From: Pararhizobium arenae
GTDB taxonomy: Bacteria; Pseudomonadota; Alphaproteobacteria; Rhizobiales; Rhizobiaceae
Assembly: GCF_001931685.1 (NCBI RefSeq)
Contig: NZ_MOOY01000001.1
Location: forward strand, 248,001-312,000
Direction of reading: 5' to 3'
Length of the DNA stretch: 64,000 bases
Under the pieces are notes generated by a model. The model was given only the letters and a program-made list of their open reading frames with translations. It was not told where the DNA came from and ran no database searches. Positions 49,882 to 60,127 of this stretch are shown here, piece by piece. Position 1 is the stretch's first letter. Each line of letters starts with the position of its first letter. Position numbers and translations under genes: made by a program.

Positions 49882-51117
49882 ATGGCATCGAAAGTGGAAA
49901 CGACATTGGACAGTCAGGCCCTTGGATTTGGTTCCGGCGAACGCGCGATCTTTGCAGCTGATCCCTGGTCGACGCGTGGGCGTCTTTACCCCGAGTCAGG
50001 AAGCCTGACGCGATCCGATTTTCAGCGGGATCGGGATCGGATTGTTCATACAACGGCCTTTCGGCGGCTGAAGCACAAGACGCAGGTTTTCATTGCGGCT
50101 GACGGAGACCACTATCGGACACGCCTGACCCATACCATTGAGGTGGCGCAGATCGCCCGTGCGCTCGCCCGCGCGCTGCGGCTTGACGAAGACCTCGCCG
50201 AAGGTGTGGCTCTCGTTCATGATTTCGGCCACACGCCGTTCGGGCACACCGGCGAGGATGCCTTGCACGAGATGCTGGAACCTTATGGCGGCTTCGATCA
50301 CAACGCCCAGTCTCTTCGTGTCGTGACGAAGCTAGAAAAGCGCTACGCGGAGTTCGACGGCCTCAACCTGACATGGGAAAGCCTTGAGGGGCTGGTGAAG
50401 CATAACGGTCCATTGATGACCGGAGACGGCAAAGGCACGCGCGGTGCTGTGCCGAAACCCATCCTCGATTACTGCGAGCAGCACGATCTCGAATTGGCAA
50501 GCTTCGCCAGCCTCGAAGCGCAGGTCGCGGCTATTGCCGATGACATCGCCTACAACACCCATGATATCGATGATGGATTGCGCTCCGGCTATCTGACCTT
50601 CAAGATGCTGGAAGACGTTCCGTTTCTCGCCGGTCTGATGCGCGAAGTCGGGGATCGCTACCCGGGGCTCGAAGCCTCGCGTTTCACGCATGAAATCATG
50701 CGTCGGCAGATCACGCGCATGGTCGAAGATGTCATAACCGTGTCTCAGGAACGCTTGAAGGAGCTCAAGCCACAGCATGCAAGCGACGTTCGCGCGGCTG
50801 ACCGTGTCATCGCGACCTTCTCGCAGGAGATGGCTGAAACGGATCGCCAGATCAAGAAGCTGCTGATGATGCGGATATACAGGCATCCCGAAATCATGCA
50901 GGTGCGGCAGAACGCTGCGGCGATCGTCAAGGATCTCTACAAGGCTTTCGTTGCCGATCCCGGGCAGATGCAGACCGTCGCATGGACGGATCAGATCGCC
51001 GAGATGAGCGAGGCCGCGCGCGCAAGGCACGTTGGCGACTACCTGGCCGGAATGACGGACAACTACGCCGTTTCGGTCCACCGCCGCTTGTTTGACCACA
51101 CTCCGGAATTGCGCTAG
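49882..51117 (+). CDS. dgt: Deoxyguanosinetriphosphate triphosphohydrolase-like protein
   Basis: HD-domain dNTPase of 411 residues that cuts dNTPs to nucleosides and triphosphate. HD motif: [20 protein letters not shown], then [40 protein letters not shown] supplies the last metal Asp. [20 protein letters not shown] is the family start region. ATG at 49882 ([12 protein letters not shown]) is chosen because homologues start just before this point; no strong ribosome site is seen. It precedes argS by 90 bp, the common rhizobial order erpA-dgt-argS-SPOR-nagZ. Confidence 0.9.
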   Translation: MASKVETTLDSQALGFGSGERAIFAADPWSTRGRLYPESGSLTRSDFQRDRDRIVHTTAFRRLKHKTQVFIAADGDHYRTRLTHTIEVAQIARALARALRLDEDLAEGVALVHDFGHTPFGHTGEDALHEMLEPYGGFDHNAQSLRVVTKLEKRYAEFDGLNLTWESLEGLVKHNGPLMTGDGKGTRGAVPKPILDYCEQHDLELASFASLEAQVAAIADDIAYNTHDIDDGLRSGYLTFKMLEDVPFLAGLMREVGDRYPGLEASRFTHEIMRRQITRMVEDVITVSQERLKELKPQHASDVRAADRVIATFSQEMAETDRQIKKLLMMRIYRHPEIMQVRQNAAAIVKDLYKAFVADPGQMQTVAWTDQIAEMSEAARARHVGDYLAGMTDNYAVSVHRRLFDHTPELR

Positions 51118-51207
51118 TCACCCGCACAACGGCAGTCTTGAAGCTACCGGATCATCAAAAAGCAACGCGACCGCTTGCCGAATGGCAAAGCTAGGCGGAT
51201 GGGCATC

Positions 51208-52968
51208 ATGAATCTTTTCACTGACTTCGAATCAAGAATTAAAAACGTATTGGAAAGCCTTGATATCGTGAGTGAAAAGCGATCTGAGATCGATTTTTCA
51301 CGAGTCAGCGTGGAATCCCCGCGCGATCCGAGCCACGGGGATGTCGCAACCAATGCCGCGATGGTGCTGGCAAAGCCGCTTGGCACCAATCCGCGTGCGC
51401 TCGCTGAGCAGATTGTCGTCAAGCTGCGGCAGGACCCCGAGGTGATCGAGGTTTCTGTTGCCGGACCCGGTTTCATCAATGTGCGGCTCTCGATCGATTA
51501 CTGGCAAAAATTGCTTGCCGCGATGATTTCTGCCGGCAACGACTATGGCCGCAGCAGCGTCGGCCGTGGCCGCAAGGTGAATGTCGAATACGTCTCGGCA
51601 AACCCGACGGGACCGATGCATGTCGGCCATTGCCGCGGCGCGGTTGTCGGCGATACACTGGCGAACCTGCTGGCCTTCGCTGGCTATGAGGTGACCAAGG
51701 AATATTACATCAACGACGCGGGCTCCCAGGTCGATGTGCTCGCCCGTTCGGCGTTCCTGCGTTACCGGGAGGCGCTTGGCGAGAAGATCGGCGAGATCCC
51801 GGCGGGGCTTTATCCCGGAGATTATCTTGTTCCGGTGGGCGAGGCCCTTGCTGCCGAGTATGGTACCAGCCTGCGCCTGATGCCGGAGGACAAATGGCTG
51901 CCGCTCGTCAAGGATCGCACCATCGACGCAATGATGGCAATGATCCGCGAAGATCTCGCTGCGCTCAATGTGCATCACGATGTGTTCTTCTCCGAGCGCA
52001 CGCTTCATGCCAATGGTGCCGGACCGATCCGCACCGCGATCAACGACCTGACGTTCAAGGGGCATGTCTACAAGGGCACGCTGCCGCCGCCGAAGGGGCA
52101 GTTGCCGGAAGACTGGGAAGATCGGGAGCAGACGCTTTTTCGCTCTACGGAAGTTGGTGACGACATCGATCGCCCGCTCATCAAGTCCGACGGTTCGTAT
52201 ACATATTTCGCCGCCGACGTCGCCTACTTCAAGGAGAAGTTCGATCGCGGCTTCAATGAAATGATCTATGTACTGGGTGCGGACCATGGCGGTTACGTGA
52301 AGCGGCTTGAGGCTGTGGCGCGCGCCGTTTCCGGCGGCAGCGCCAAGCTGACGGTCCTTCTGTGCCAGTTGGTCAAGCTTTACCGCGACGGTGAACCCGT
52401 GAAGATGTCGAAGCGCTCCGGTGACTTCGTCACCCTGCGTGAGGTCGTCGATGAAGTCGGCCGCGATTCCGTGCGCTTCATGATGATCTATCGGAAGAAC
52501 TCCGAGCCGCTAGATTTCGACTTTGCCAAAGTGACGGAGCAGTCCAAGGACAACCCGGTCTTTTACGTTCAGTATGCCCATGCGCGCTGCCGTTCGATAT
52601 TCCGGCAGGCAGCCGAGGCGTTCCCCGGTCTCGATATCGGGGCTTTGGATTTTTCCGCTTCCATTGCCGGCAATATTGTTGACCCGAACGAGATCCAGCT
52701 GGTCGCAAAACTTGCTGAATATCCACGCGTTATTGAGGCGGCATCGTTGTCCCAGGAGCCACACCGCGTGGCTTTCTACCTGTATGACTTGGCCAGTGCC
52801 TTCCATGGACACTGGAATAAAGGTAAAGATTCTCCTGAATTACGTTTTGTTAACGATAAAAATAGAGAATTGTCTATCGCCAGACTCGGGCTGGTGCATG
52901 CTGTCGCTTCCGTCTTGAGGTCCGGCCTGTCTATTACAGGTACGGATGCTCCAGAAGAGATGCGATAG
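51208..52968 (+). CDS. argS: Arginyl-tRNA synthetase
   Basis: Class I synthetase of 586 residues. The N-terminal Add1 tRNA-binding domain ([20 protein letters not shown]) is followed by the HIGH motif [19 protein letters not shown] (HVGH at 138-141) and KMSKR at 399-403, then the helical anticodon domain. ATGs at 51175 and 51199 are in frame; 51208 matches the family start. Near the 3' end (52820-52870) the sequence becomes AT-rich for about 50 bases, unlike the rest of the gene, but the frame stays intact. Confidence 0.96.
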   Translation: MNLFTDFESRIKNVLESLDIVSEKRSEIDFSRVSVESPRDPSHGDVATNAAMVLAKPLGTNPRALAEQIVVKLRQDPEVIEVSVAGPGFINVRLSIDYWQKLLAAMISAGNDYGRSSVGRGRKVNVEYVSANPTGPMHVGHCRGAVVGDTLANLLAFAGYEVTKEYYINDAGSQVDVLARSAFLRYREALGEKIGEIPAGLYPGDYLVPVGEALAAEYGTSLRLMPEDKWLPLVKDRTIDAMMAMIREDLAALNVHHDVFFSERTLHANGAGPIRTAINDLTFKGHVYKGTLPPPKGQLPEDWEDREQTLFRSTEVGDDIDRPLIKSDGSYTYFAADVAYFKEKFDRGFNEMIYVLGADHGGYVKRLEAVARAVSGGSAKLTVLLCQLVKLYRDGEPVKMSKRSGDFVTLREVVDEVGRDSVRFMMIYRKNSEPLDFDFAKVTEQSKDNPVFYVQYAHARCRSIFRQAAEAFPGLDIGALDFSASIAGNIVDPNEIQLVAKLAEYPRVIEAASLSQEPHRVAFYLYDLASAFHGHWNKGKDSPELRFVNDKNRELSIARLGLVHAVASVLRSGLSITGTDAPEEMR

Positions 52969-53030
52969 TATTGTCACCATTTCCCCACAATGCACTGGCA
53001 GATGCAGGCTAGTAGTCGTGAGTGGAGCGT

Positions 53031-55859
53031 ATGGCAGACAATCAATTGGCACGGGATGGACGCACGGAATTCGATCTGTTTCCGGATGACGATCCATTGA
53101 GCGAACTCGCGCGCATTGTCGGCTACGACAACCGACCGGCAGTGCAGCAACTTCAGGAGCTTGAGAGGCACCGCAACTCTGTGCTTCAGGAGCCTGGCGT
53201 TGGTCTGGAGCCCGGTCTCGGTCTGGAGGATGAGCTTCTTCGAGAATTCGAAAGCTATGGCCTGACGGAAAGCGTTCCGCCCGTTGAGGTTGGTCCGGCT
53301 GTTGTTGCCGAAGTCGCTCGGCCGGCGTCTCCATTCGATGTCGATCAGCCGGAGGTTTCACCGGAGCCTGCAGGCGACGGCTGGGATTTCGCCTTCGAGA
53401 TGGCCGCCGAAAATCCTTCGATCGTGGCTGAGAATCAGTCGGGCGTCGATGTGCTTGTAGTGGAAGAGCCGGCCCTTGATGCTCTGGGGGTCGATCTTGA
53501 GCGGGAGCTTGAGCTTTCCATCGGGTACATGGATGAAGCGCCTCTCGCTGTTTCCGTCGAGGCTGAGAAAGCATCCGATAGTATCGCCGACGGGGTCTCG
53601 TTGGAGCCGGTATTCGAGCCTGCATCGTTTGAAGCTGCTGCGCCTGCCGTGGCGGCTCACGAGGATCCAGTCGCTCGATCGTCTTTCGAGCCAACATTTT
53701 CGCCGCTTGCTGATACGGTGAGCGCGCCCGCCGCTGTTGCTCCCGCCGTGGATCTCGTCGATGAGCTTCTGGCGGATATCGAGCGTTTCCCGGTCCCCGA
53801 AAAGCCTTCCGCTGTAGCAGCGGTACCGTTGGCAGCGGTTCGCAAGAATAACTATCCATTCACGCCGATGTTCAGCCGCGCGACGCCCGTTGCGACGAAC
53901 GGCGGAGCAGGTCAGAAGGTTTATGCCGCGCCCATCGTTGCGGCCGCCCCGGCGGTCGTGGCGATGCCGTCCGTGAAGACGGCTCCCGAGCCGATCACGG
54001 AGCCGGTATTTGCGGCACAGGCCGCATATGTTGAAGAGAATGTCGTAGCCGAACCCGTCGTGGTCGCAGCGGCAGAGGTTTTGAGCCCGATTGCAGAGCC
54101 GGATTTTGATCTCGATGCTTTCGAGCTCGATCTGTCTGACATCGATCTCGATCTCGACCCGGTTGAACTGGAGGCGCTTGAACGTGCCGAGGTTTCCTCT
54201 GCGCCGGTTCAGCAGCCGGTCGCTATTGCAAAGCCGCAGGCCGCTATCGCGCCGGAGCGCCTGGAGATCGTAGAGGACGCGCAGCCGATGGTGGCTCCCT
54301 CGCGGTACATTGCGCCTGAGCCCGTTGTCGAAACGCCGTACGCTCTCGATGAACAGAGCGATGGTGAACTGCCTTTCGATCCGACGATGATTGCCGAGGC
54401 TGAGGAAAGCCTGACGGCTATTGCAGAACTGGATGTTCCGCAGCTGCCTGTTATCGAGCAGGAAAAGCCCGCCGTCTATCAGCCCGACTATGAACTCGAT
54501 ATCGATGCGGAAATGGCGCAGCTTTTCGGCGCGCCGTCCCGTTCCGCCCGCAACGTCGAGCACGGGCATGACGAGCACCTGTTCGCCAATGTCGCCCAGC
54601 CGGCGCCGCTTGCCCCCGTTGCAAACGGCCGTTCGCGTGTGGAGGACGATTTCGATGCGTTCGAAAAGGCGATGGAAGAGGATTTCCGTCAGTCGCTCAG
54701 CCCGCGTCAGAATACAGAGACCGTTGCCGATGACCGTCTTGCTGTCGGTTCGGGCTATGCGGCGGATGATTATGCCGAAGAGCGTCGGTCTCGCGGCGTG
54801 CGGCGTATTGCGCTTCTGGCAGCGACGGTCGCAGGTATCGCGATTCTAGGCGGTGCCGGTGTTTACGCCTGGATGGGTGACTCCACCCCCGGCCTTTCCG
54901 GTGGTGACCCGAAGGTCATTCTGGCAGACAAGTCGCCGGTCAAGATCGTACCCGTCGAAAAGGGCGGCAAGACCGTTCCGAACCAAGACAAGGCGGTTTA
55001 TGACCGCGTCGCCGGCGCACAGACCGAGTTGCCCCAGCAGGGCGCACTCGTTTCCTCCACCGAGGAGCCGGTCGATGTCGTGCAGCGGACGCTCACGCCT
55101 GAAGATCTGCCCCTCGAAGGGCGAGGCGAAGAGGCTCTTCCGGGCGTGACAGCCTCGGACGAAGACGATCGGTTGATGCCGGATGTCGAGATGGCAGCCA
55201 ATACTGCGTCCGCTGATGACAGCACGCCGGCGGTTTCGCCGCGCAAGGTTCGCACGATGATCGTCAAGCCGGACGGCACGTTGGTCGCCCGGGAAGACGT
55301 CGCACCTGCCGCGGATGCCGGACAGGTGGTCGCTGCTGCCGAGCCAGTCGTTACGCCGGTGAAAACCAGCACCATCACCCAGGATGCGCAAGCCGGTACG
55401 GTCACCGCGCAGCCGCAGCGCAGCGCGCTCGCCGAAGCCGCCGATGTGACGGTTGAGGAAACCGCGCCGGTTCGTCCGGTCGCGACAACCGCGGTAACCG
55501 AGACCGCCGCTTTGCCCCAGGCCCGCCCTGCGACGGAACAGCCGGCGGCTGAGCAGACGGCCAGCACTCCTAAGGTCGAGACGCCGGCTCCGGTACAGAC
55601 GACAACCGTCGCTCCGGGAAGCTATGTCGTTCAGATTGCATCGCTGCCGTCCGAAGGCGAGGCGCAAAAGTCCTACAACTCGCTTTCGGGCAAGTTCGGT
55701 TCGGTCATCGGCGGTCGCGGTGTCGACATCAAGAAGGCCGAGATCGCCGGCAAGGGCACCTACTACCGCGTACGTATACCGGCCGGATCGAAGCAGGAAG
55801 CCAACGAGCTTTGCGCACGCTACAAAAGCGCAGGCGGCAGTTGCCTTGTGACCCGCTGA
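53031..55859 (+). CDS. SPOR domain-containing protein with long acidic cytoplasmic arm
   Basis: Protein of 942 residues. Residues 1 to about 585 are disordered, acidic and rich in Ala, Val, Pro, Glu. One membrane helix (IALLAATVAGIAILGGAGVY, about 592-611) puts the C-terminus in the periplasm; a Pro/Thr/Ala linker leads to a SPOR domain (about 863-942, SYVVQIASLPSEGEAQKSYN ... YYRVRIPAGSKQEANELC). SPOR domains bind denuded glycan at the division septum, so a cell-division or wall role is likely. ATG at 53031; a GTG three codons upstream is possible. Lies between argS and nagZ, with a terminator at 55875. Confidence 0.88.
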   Translation: MADNQLARDGRTEFDLFPDDDPLSELARIVGYDNRPAVQQLQELERHRNSVLQEPGVGLEPGLGLEDELLREFESYGLTESVPPVEVGPAVVAEVARPASPFDVDQPEVSPEPAGDGWDFAFEMAAENPSIVAENQSGVDVLVVEEPALDALGVDLERELELSIGYMDEAPLAVSVEAEKASDSIADGVSLEPVFEPASFEAAAPAVAAHEDPVARSSFEPTFSPLADTVSAPAAVAPAVDLVDELLADIERFPVPEKPSAVAAVPLAAVRKNNYPFTPMFSRATPVATNGGAGQKVYAAPIVAAAPAVVAMPSVKTAPEPITEPVFAAQAAYVEENVVAEPVVVAAAEVLSPIAEPDFDLDAFELDLSDIDLDLDPVELEALERAEVSSAPVQQPVAIAKPQAAIAPERLEIVEDAQPMVAPSRYIAPEPVVETPYALDEQSDGELPFDPTMIAEAEESLTAIAELDVPQLPVIEQEKPAVYQPDYELDIDAEMAQLFGAPSRSARNVEHGHDEHLFANVAQPAPLAPVANGRSRVEDDFDAFEKAMEEDFRQSLSPRQNTETVADDRLAVGSGYAADDYAEERRSRGVRRIALLAATVAGIAILGGAGVYAWMGDSTPGLSGGDPKVILADKSPVKIVPVEKGGKTVPNQDKAVYDRVAGAQTELPQQGALVSSTEEPVDVVQRTLTPEDLPLEGRGEEALPGVTASDEDDRLMPDVEMAANTASADDSTPAVSPRKVRTMIVKPDGTLVAREDVAPAADAGQVVAAAEPVVTPVKTSTITQDAQAGTVTAQPQRSALAEAADVTVEETAPVRPVATTAVTETAALPQARPATEQPAAEQTASTPKVETPAPVQTTTVAPGSYVVQIASLPSEGEAQKSYNSLSGKFGSVIGGRGVDIKKAEIAGKGTYYRVRIPAGSKQEANELCARYKSAGGSCLVTR

Positions 55860-55874
55860 ACAGCAAATCAAGAC

Positions 55875-55903
55875 AAAACGCGGTCTTCGGGCCGCGTTTT
55901 CGA
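55875..55903 (+). terminator. Rho-independent terminator after the SPOR gene
   Basis: AAAACGCGG pairs with CCGCGTTTT around an 8-nt loop; the right arm ends in four T residues. Confidence 0.88.
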
Positions 55904-55976
55904 TTCCGGCGGCGAGATGCCGCATACCAGCGACGCGCGCATTCGCCTTCGCAAAACCTCCGGCTATGATCTGACC

Positions 55977-56993
55977 ATGAGCGAATCAAAAGCATTTATC
56001 TCGGGCTGCAAAGGCCTTTCCCTGACGGACGAAGAGAAGGCCTTTTTTGCCGGCGAACGTCCGTGGGGTTTCATCCTCTTCGGACGCAACATCGGCGAGG
56101 CGCAGCAGATCGCCGATCTCGTCGCAGAGATGCGAGAGAGTATCGGCAATCCGCATGCCCTTGTGCTGATCGATCAGGAGGGAGGACGTGTTCAGCGCAT
56201 TCGTCCACCGCTTTTGCCGCAATATCCCAATGGGGCGGCGATCGGCGAGATTTACCGACGTGATCGGGAAGAAGGGCTGCGCGCAGCCTGGCTCATGTCC
56301 CGCCTTCATGCCTTCGACCTTACGCGCTTCGGCATCACGGTGGATTGCCTGCCGGTTCTGGACGTTCCTATCGAAGGCAGCAGCGAGGTGATCGGCAATC
56401 GCGCCTATGGTTTCGATCCACACGCCGTGGCCGAAATCGGCAAGGCGGCGGCGGAAGGCCTGAAAGCTGGCGGAATGCTGCCGATCATGAAACACATGCC
56501 GGGTCACGGCCGCGCTTTCGTCGATTCCCACCACAAGCTGCCGGTGGTGGATGTTTCTCTGGACCTGCTTGAACGCAGTGATTTCGTGCCTTTCAGAGCG
56601 ATGAAGGACGAGTTGATGGCCATGTCGGCCCATATCGTCTTTACGGCCGTCGATGCGGAGAACCCGGTAACAACCTCCGCCAGAGCAGTCGACGAAGTCA
56701 TCCGTGGACGGATAGGCTTCGATGGTCTGCTGATGTCCGACGACGTATCCATGAACGCCTTGGCTGGGGATATCGAAACCCGCGCGCGCGGCATATTTGA
56801 TGCCGGGCTCGATCTGGTCTTGCATTGCCATGGCATCATGGATGAAATGCTTGCAGTGGCGAAGGTGGCTCCGGTTCTGGCAGGCGACGCACTTCGGCGG
56901 ACAATGGCGGCAGAAGCGGGGTTCCGCGTGGCTGATGCGTCCGACGAGCAGGCATTGCGGGAAGAGTTTGCGGGTCTTTTCGCCGTTTCGTAA
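55977..56993 (+). CDS. nagZ: Beta-N-acetylhexosaminidase NagZ
   Basis: Glycoside hydrolase family 3 enzyme of 338 residues that removes GlcNAc from anhydromuropeptides in wall recycling; its product can induce AmpC-type beta-lactamases. Motifs: VLIDQEGGRVQRIRPPLLPQ and MKHMPGHGRAFVDSHHKLPV, with Lys172-His173, the GHG loop at 176-178 and the catalytic His after it; FDGLLMSDDVSMNAL carries the nucleophile Asp. ATG at 55977 fits family N-termini (MSESKAFISGC); 55917 is an alternative with a better ribosome site but a non-homologous extension. Cytoplasmic. 18 bp before scpA. Confidence 0.92.
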   Translation: MSESKAFISGCKGLSLTDEEKAFFAGERPWGFILFGRNIGEAQQIADLVAEMRESIGNPHALVLIDQEGGRVQRIRPPLLPQYPNGAAIGEIYRRDREEGLRAAWLMSRLHAFDLTRFGITVDCLPVLDVPIEGSSEVIGNRAYGFDPHAVAEIGKAAAEGLKAGGMLPIMKHMPGHGRAFVDSHHKLPVVDVSLDLLERSDFVPFRAMKDELMAMSAHIVFTAVDAENPVTTSARAVDEVIRGRIGFDGLLMSDDVSMNALAGDIETRARGIFDAGLDLVLHCHGIMDEMLAVAKVAPVLAGDALRRTMAAEAGFRVADASDEQALREEFAGLFAVS

Positions 56994-57011
56994 GCAGACG
57001 GGAGAAACGCT

Positions 57012-57863
57012 TTGGCGAGTGCCGGCGACACGGACAGAAGATCGCCTGGCAAGGCTCCGATGGAGCCCCTCTGGCAGGATGACGAAGCCCGTCGTGGACT
57101 GAGCGAGGAAGCGCTTGTCGTCGATATCGCCGGCTTTGAAGGCCCGCTCGACCTGCTGCTGCATCTCGCGCGCAATCAACGTGTCGATCTTTCGCGGATC
57201 TCTGTGCTTGCGCTGGCAGAGCAGTATATCGCCTTCATCGAGCGCGCGCGCAGCATCCGCATCGAGCTTGCCGCGGACTACCTCGTCATGGCTGCGTGGC
57301 TTGCCTACCTGAAGTCGCGTCTGCTGATCCCGCAGCAGGCAAAAGACGATGGCCCTTCCGGCGAGGAGATGGCGACGGCGCTCGCTTTCCGGCTGAAGCG
57401 GCTGGAGGCGATGCGTGACGCGGCAACCCGGCTGGTGAACCGCAACCGGCTGGGGCGCGATATATTTGCGCGTGGTGCACCGGAGCATATTCCCGTCGAG
57501 CGGAAATCGGCCTTCGAAGCTTCTCTCTATGATCTGTTGAGCGCCTATGCGGCGCTGCGCCAGCGTCACGCCATAACGCAGGTGACGATCGAGAAGCGTC
57601 AGGTATGGTCTCTTGCCGAGGCGCGCGAAATCCTTGCCCGCCTGCTGGGGGATCTCACGGACTGGACGACGCTCGATCGTTTTCTGCTGCGGTACATGGA
57701 TGATCCGAAAGATCGCGCCACGGCGATTGCGAGTTCCTTTGCTGCATCGTTGGAGATGGTGCGGGAGGGCCAACTGGAGCTGCGTCAGGATGGGGCCTTT
57801 CAGCCGATTTACCTTCGCAAGGGCGTGAAGAAATCCGAACCGGCGCAGGGAGACCGTTCGTGA
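57012..57863 (+). CDS. scpA: Segregation and condensation protein A (TTG start)
   Basis: Kleisin of 283 residues that links the two SMC heads with ScpB in chromosome condensation. The family motif is FEGPLDLLLHLARNQRVDLS near residue 42, followed by AADYLVMAAWLAYLKSRLLI, and a C-terminal winged-helix part. The first credible start is TTG at 57012 with GGAG seven bases before it; an ATG at 57060 would give a protein of 267. It overlaps scpB by four bases (GTGA). Confidence 0.92.
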   Translation: MASAGDTDRRSPGKAPMEPLWQDDEARRGLSEEALVVDIAGFEGPLDLLLHLARNQRVDLSRISVLALAEQYIAFIERARSIRIELAADYLVMAAWLAYLKSRLLIPQQAKDDGPSGEEMATALAFRLKRLEAMRDAATRLVNRNRLGRDIFARGAPEHIPVERKSAFEASLYDLLSAYAALRQRHAITQVTIEKRQVWSLAEAREILARLLGDLTDWTTLDRFLLRYMDDPKDRATAIASSFAASLEMVREGQLELRQDGAFQPIYLRKGVKKSEPAQGDRS

Positions 57864-58594
57864 TCGAGCCTCAGAATGTGCTGCCCGGCATGATCGACGA
57901 ACCGGATGATCGCGATCAACCGTCCGTCGGGCTTGATGCTCGCCGCGAACTCGAAGCCGAGCGTATCGCGGAGGCCTTGGTTTTTGCTTCCGCACAGCCT
58001 GTTTCGGAAAGCTATATCGCGGCCCGTTTGCCGAAAGGGGCCGATGTCGGGCGGATCATGCATCGGCTTAAAACATTTTATGCGGCGCGCGGCGTGAATT
58101 TGCTGCAGGTGGCCGATCACTGGGCCTTTCGCACATCCGCCGATCTGTCCTTCGTTGTTCAGACGGAAGAGAACGAGGCTCGCAAGCTATCGCGTGCGGC
58201 CTTGGAGGTCCTTGCGATCATTGCCTATCACCAGCCGGTCACCCGCGCCGAGATCGAAGATATTCGAGGGGTACAAACGTCCAAGGGCACGCTCGACGTC
58301 CTGATGGAATCGGGCTGGGTCCGGTTCCGGGGGCGAAGGCGCACGCCGGGGCGACCCGTTACCTACGGCACCACGCGCGATTTCCTCGATCATTTCGGCC
58401 TGGAAGAACTCCGCGATCTGCCAGGTCTTGAAGAGTTGAAGGGGGCAGGGCTGCTCAGCGGGCGTATCCCCGCCAATTTCCAGATCCCCATGCCGCTCGG
58501 GGACGACGAACTTTCTGCGGACGAAGATCCCATCACCCAGCTTGATCTCGAGGAGCTTGGCCTCTTGACTCCGAGGGGCGAAGAAGCCGAATAG
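57860..58594 (+). CDS. scpB: Segregation and condensation protein B
   Basis: Partner of ScpA and SMC, 244 residues, two winged-helix domains. Conserved parts: RIAEALVFASAQPVSESYIA in the first, SRAALEVLAIIAYHQPVTRA followed by EIEDIRGV in the second; the C-terminal tail is acidic. The start is GTG at 57860 overlapping the scpA stop, so the two are translated together. The smc gene is not in the window. Confidence 0.93.
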   Translation: MIEPQNVLPGMIDEPDDRDQPSVGLDARRELEAERIAEALVFASAQPVSESYIAARLPKGADVGRIMHRLKTFYAARGVNLLQVADHWAFRTSADLSFVVQTEENEARKLSRAALEVLAIIAYHQPVTRAEIEDIRGVQTSKGTLDVLMESGWVRFRGRRRTPGRPVTYGTTRDFLDHFGLEELRDLPGLEELKGAGLLSGRIPANFQIPMPLGDDELSADEDPITQLDLEELGLLTPRGEEAE

Positions 58595-58707
58595 AAAAGA
58601 TGAGTGCGGACGTCGGCTTAACTCTTACTTTCGCGCAATCATAAGATCTGGCCGGGCCATGCCAACCTATGGCGCGGCGACAGGGACGTTCGAGTTTGGC
58701 TTCTGGA

Positions 58708-59802
58708 ATGCAATCTGCGACTGAGACCCCGGAACCCCGCCGTCGGGCAGGCGTGAGTTTCGCGGCGCGATTGGTGTTCGATGACATCCACCACAGCTAT
58801 CAGTCCAAGGAGACGATCCGCGGCATCTCCCTGACCGCAGAGGCCGGCGAGGTGCTGTGCCTGCTGGGGCCTTCCGGCTCGGGAAAAACCACACTCCTGC
58901 GGATTGCCGCTGGCATAGAAGCCCAAAGTGCCGGCCGCGTGCTGATGAACGATCGCGAGATCGCTGGCCCTGACGTTTTTGTTCCGCCCGAGCGGCGCGG
59001 CGTCGGCCTGATGTTTCAGGATTTCGCGCTCTTCCCGCATTTGACGATCCGCGAAAACGTGCGTTTTGGACTGACATCGCTGCCGAAGGTCGAGGGAACC
59101 AAGGAGGCCGATTCTGCTCTCGATCGCGTGGGGCTTTTGCATTACGCCGATCAATATCCCCATGCGCTTTCCGGTGGTGAACAACAGCGCGTGGCGCTTG
59201 CGAGGGCTCTGGCGCCCCGGCCTGCGGTGCTGCTTATGGATGAGCCGTTTTCAGGTCTCGACTCCCGCCTCAAGGATACTATCCGGGCTGATACGCTGGC
59301 GATCCTGCGCGAGACGCGCGCAACCGCGATCGTGGTAACCCACGATGCCGAGGAAGCCATGCGCATGGGCGATCGTATCGCGCTGTTGAAGGATGGTCGC
59401 CTGCAACAATTGGGAACGGCGCATGAGCTTTATCGCTCTCCAAAGACGCTTTTTGCCGCAGGGTTCTTTTCTGAAATCAATGAATTTTCAGCCCGTGTTA
59501 GGCGTGGAGTGGTCGAGACGCCACTTGGCGTTGTTCCTGTTGAAAAATTCTCAGAGGGGCAGTCGGTTGCCGTTGCTGTGCGACTTTCGGCCGTTTCTGT
59601 CACGGAAAATGCGGGTTCGATACCGGCCCGCATCATTTCCCGCCATTTTTTGGGCGTCGTCGAGCTTTTGACGCTCGCCGTGCCGGGAAGCGATGTGCCC
59701 GTGCGGGCCCGCATCCGCGCCGAACTCCTGCCGCAAGGATTGCGCGATGTCAGCCTTTCCGTTAACGAGCGGGACATATTGCTGTTTGAAAAAGATGGTT
59801 GA
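58708..59802 (+). CDS. ABC transporter ATP-binding protein with TOBE domain (orphan)
   Basis: ATPase of about 364 residues, spermidine/iron (PotA/FbpC) type. Walker [14 protein letters not shown] (GPSGSGKT at 54-61), Q-loop [11 protein letters not shown], signature [20 protein letters not shown], Walker [15 protein letters not shown], His loop [10 protein letters not shown]; a TOBE-like regulatory domain lies from about 270. No permease or binding-protein gene is adjacent: scpB is before and tatA after. The start is uncertain (ATG 58669, TTG 58696 or ATG 58708; no strong ribosome site). TTAACT-N18-TAAGAT at 58618-58647 may be its promoter. Confidence 0.87.
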   Translation: MQSATETPEPRRRAGVSFAARLVFDDIHHSYQSKETIRGISLTAEAGEVLCLLGPSGSGKTTLLRIAAGIEAQSAGRVLMNDREIAGPDVFVPPERRGVGLMFQDFALFPHLTIRENVRFGLTSLPKVEGTKEADSALDRVGLLHYADQYPHALSGGEQQRVALARALAPRPAVLLMDEPFSGLDSRLKDTIRADTLAILRETRATAIVVTHDAEEAMRMGDRIALLKDGRLQQLGTAHELYRSPKTLFAAGFFSEINEFSARVRRGVVETPLGVVPVEKFSEGQSVAVAVRLSAVSVTENAGSIPARIISRHFLGVVELLTLAVPGSDVPVRARIRAELLPQGLRDVSLSVNERDILLFEKDG

Positions 59803-59843
59803 ACATCTTACATCGGGGTAACGGGTTTCAAGGGAGTAAGGAT

Positions 59844-60044
59844 ATGGGTTCCTTTAGCATCTGGCATTGGCTGATCGTTCTGGTGGTCGTGCTTCTTTTG
59901 TTCGGCCGCGGCAAGATTCCGGAATTGATGGGTGACGTTGCCAAGGGCATCAAGAGCTTCAAGAAGGGCATGACCGACGACGAAGCCGCCGAAAAGGGCG
60001 TAGACGCAAAGACCGTCGAACACAAATCCGACGAAGTCCGCTGA
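59844..60044 (+). CDS. tatA: Twin-arginine translocase subunit TatA
   Basis: Pore-forming subunit of the Tat system that exports folded proteins; 66 residues. One N-terminal membrane helix ([20 protein letters not shown]) followed by the FGRGK hinge and amphipathic helix ([19 protein letters not shown]), then a short charged tail. The ATG at 59844 has AGGGAGTAAGG upstream. TatB follows after 83 bp containing a hairpin. Confidence 0.95.
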   Translation: MGSFSIWHWLIVLVVVLLLFGRGKIPELMGDVAKGIKSFKKGMTDDEAAEKGVDAKTVEHKSDEVR

Positions 60045-60057
60045 TCCCAGTGATCAT

Positions 60058-60091
60058 AGGCCTGCCTCTTTCCGGGCAGGCCTTGTTGTTT
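60058..60091 (+). terminator. Hairpin between tatA and tatB
   Basis: Perfect 9-bp stem AGGCCTGCC / GGCAGGCCT with an 8-nt loop, followed by TGTTGTTT. Read-through is needed for tatBC, so it probably lets TatA be made in excess, as the translocase requires. Confidence 0.75.
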
Positions 60092-60127
60092 CCGGATCCG
60101 CCAGTTTTCGCGCGTGGAGTTGCATAA

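Noticed and set aside
55986-57995. A 669-codon minus-strand frame over nagZ, scpA and part of scpB
   Set aside because: It crosses three well-recognised plus-strand genes and has no recognisable domain.
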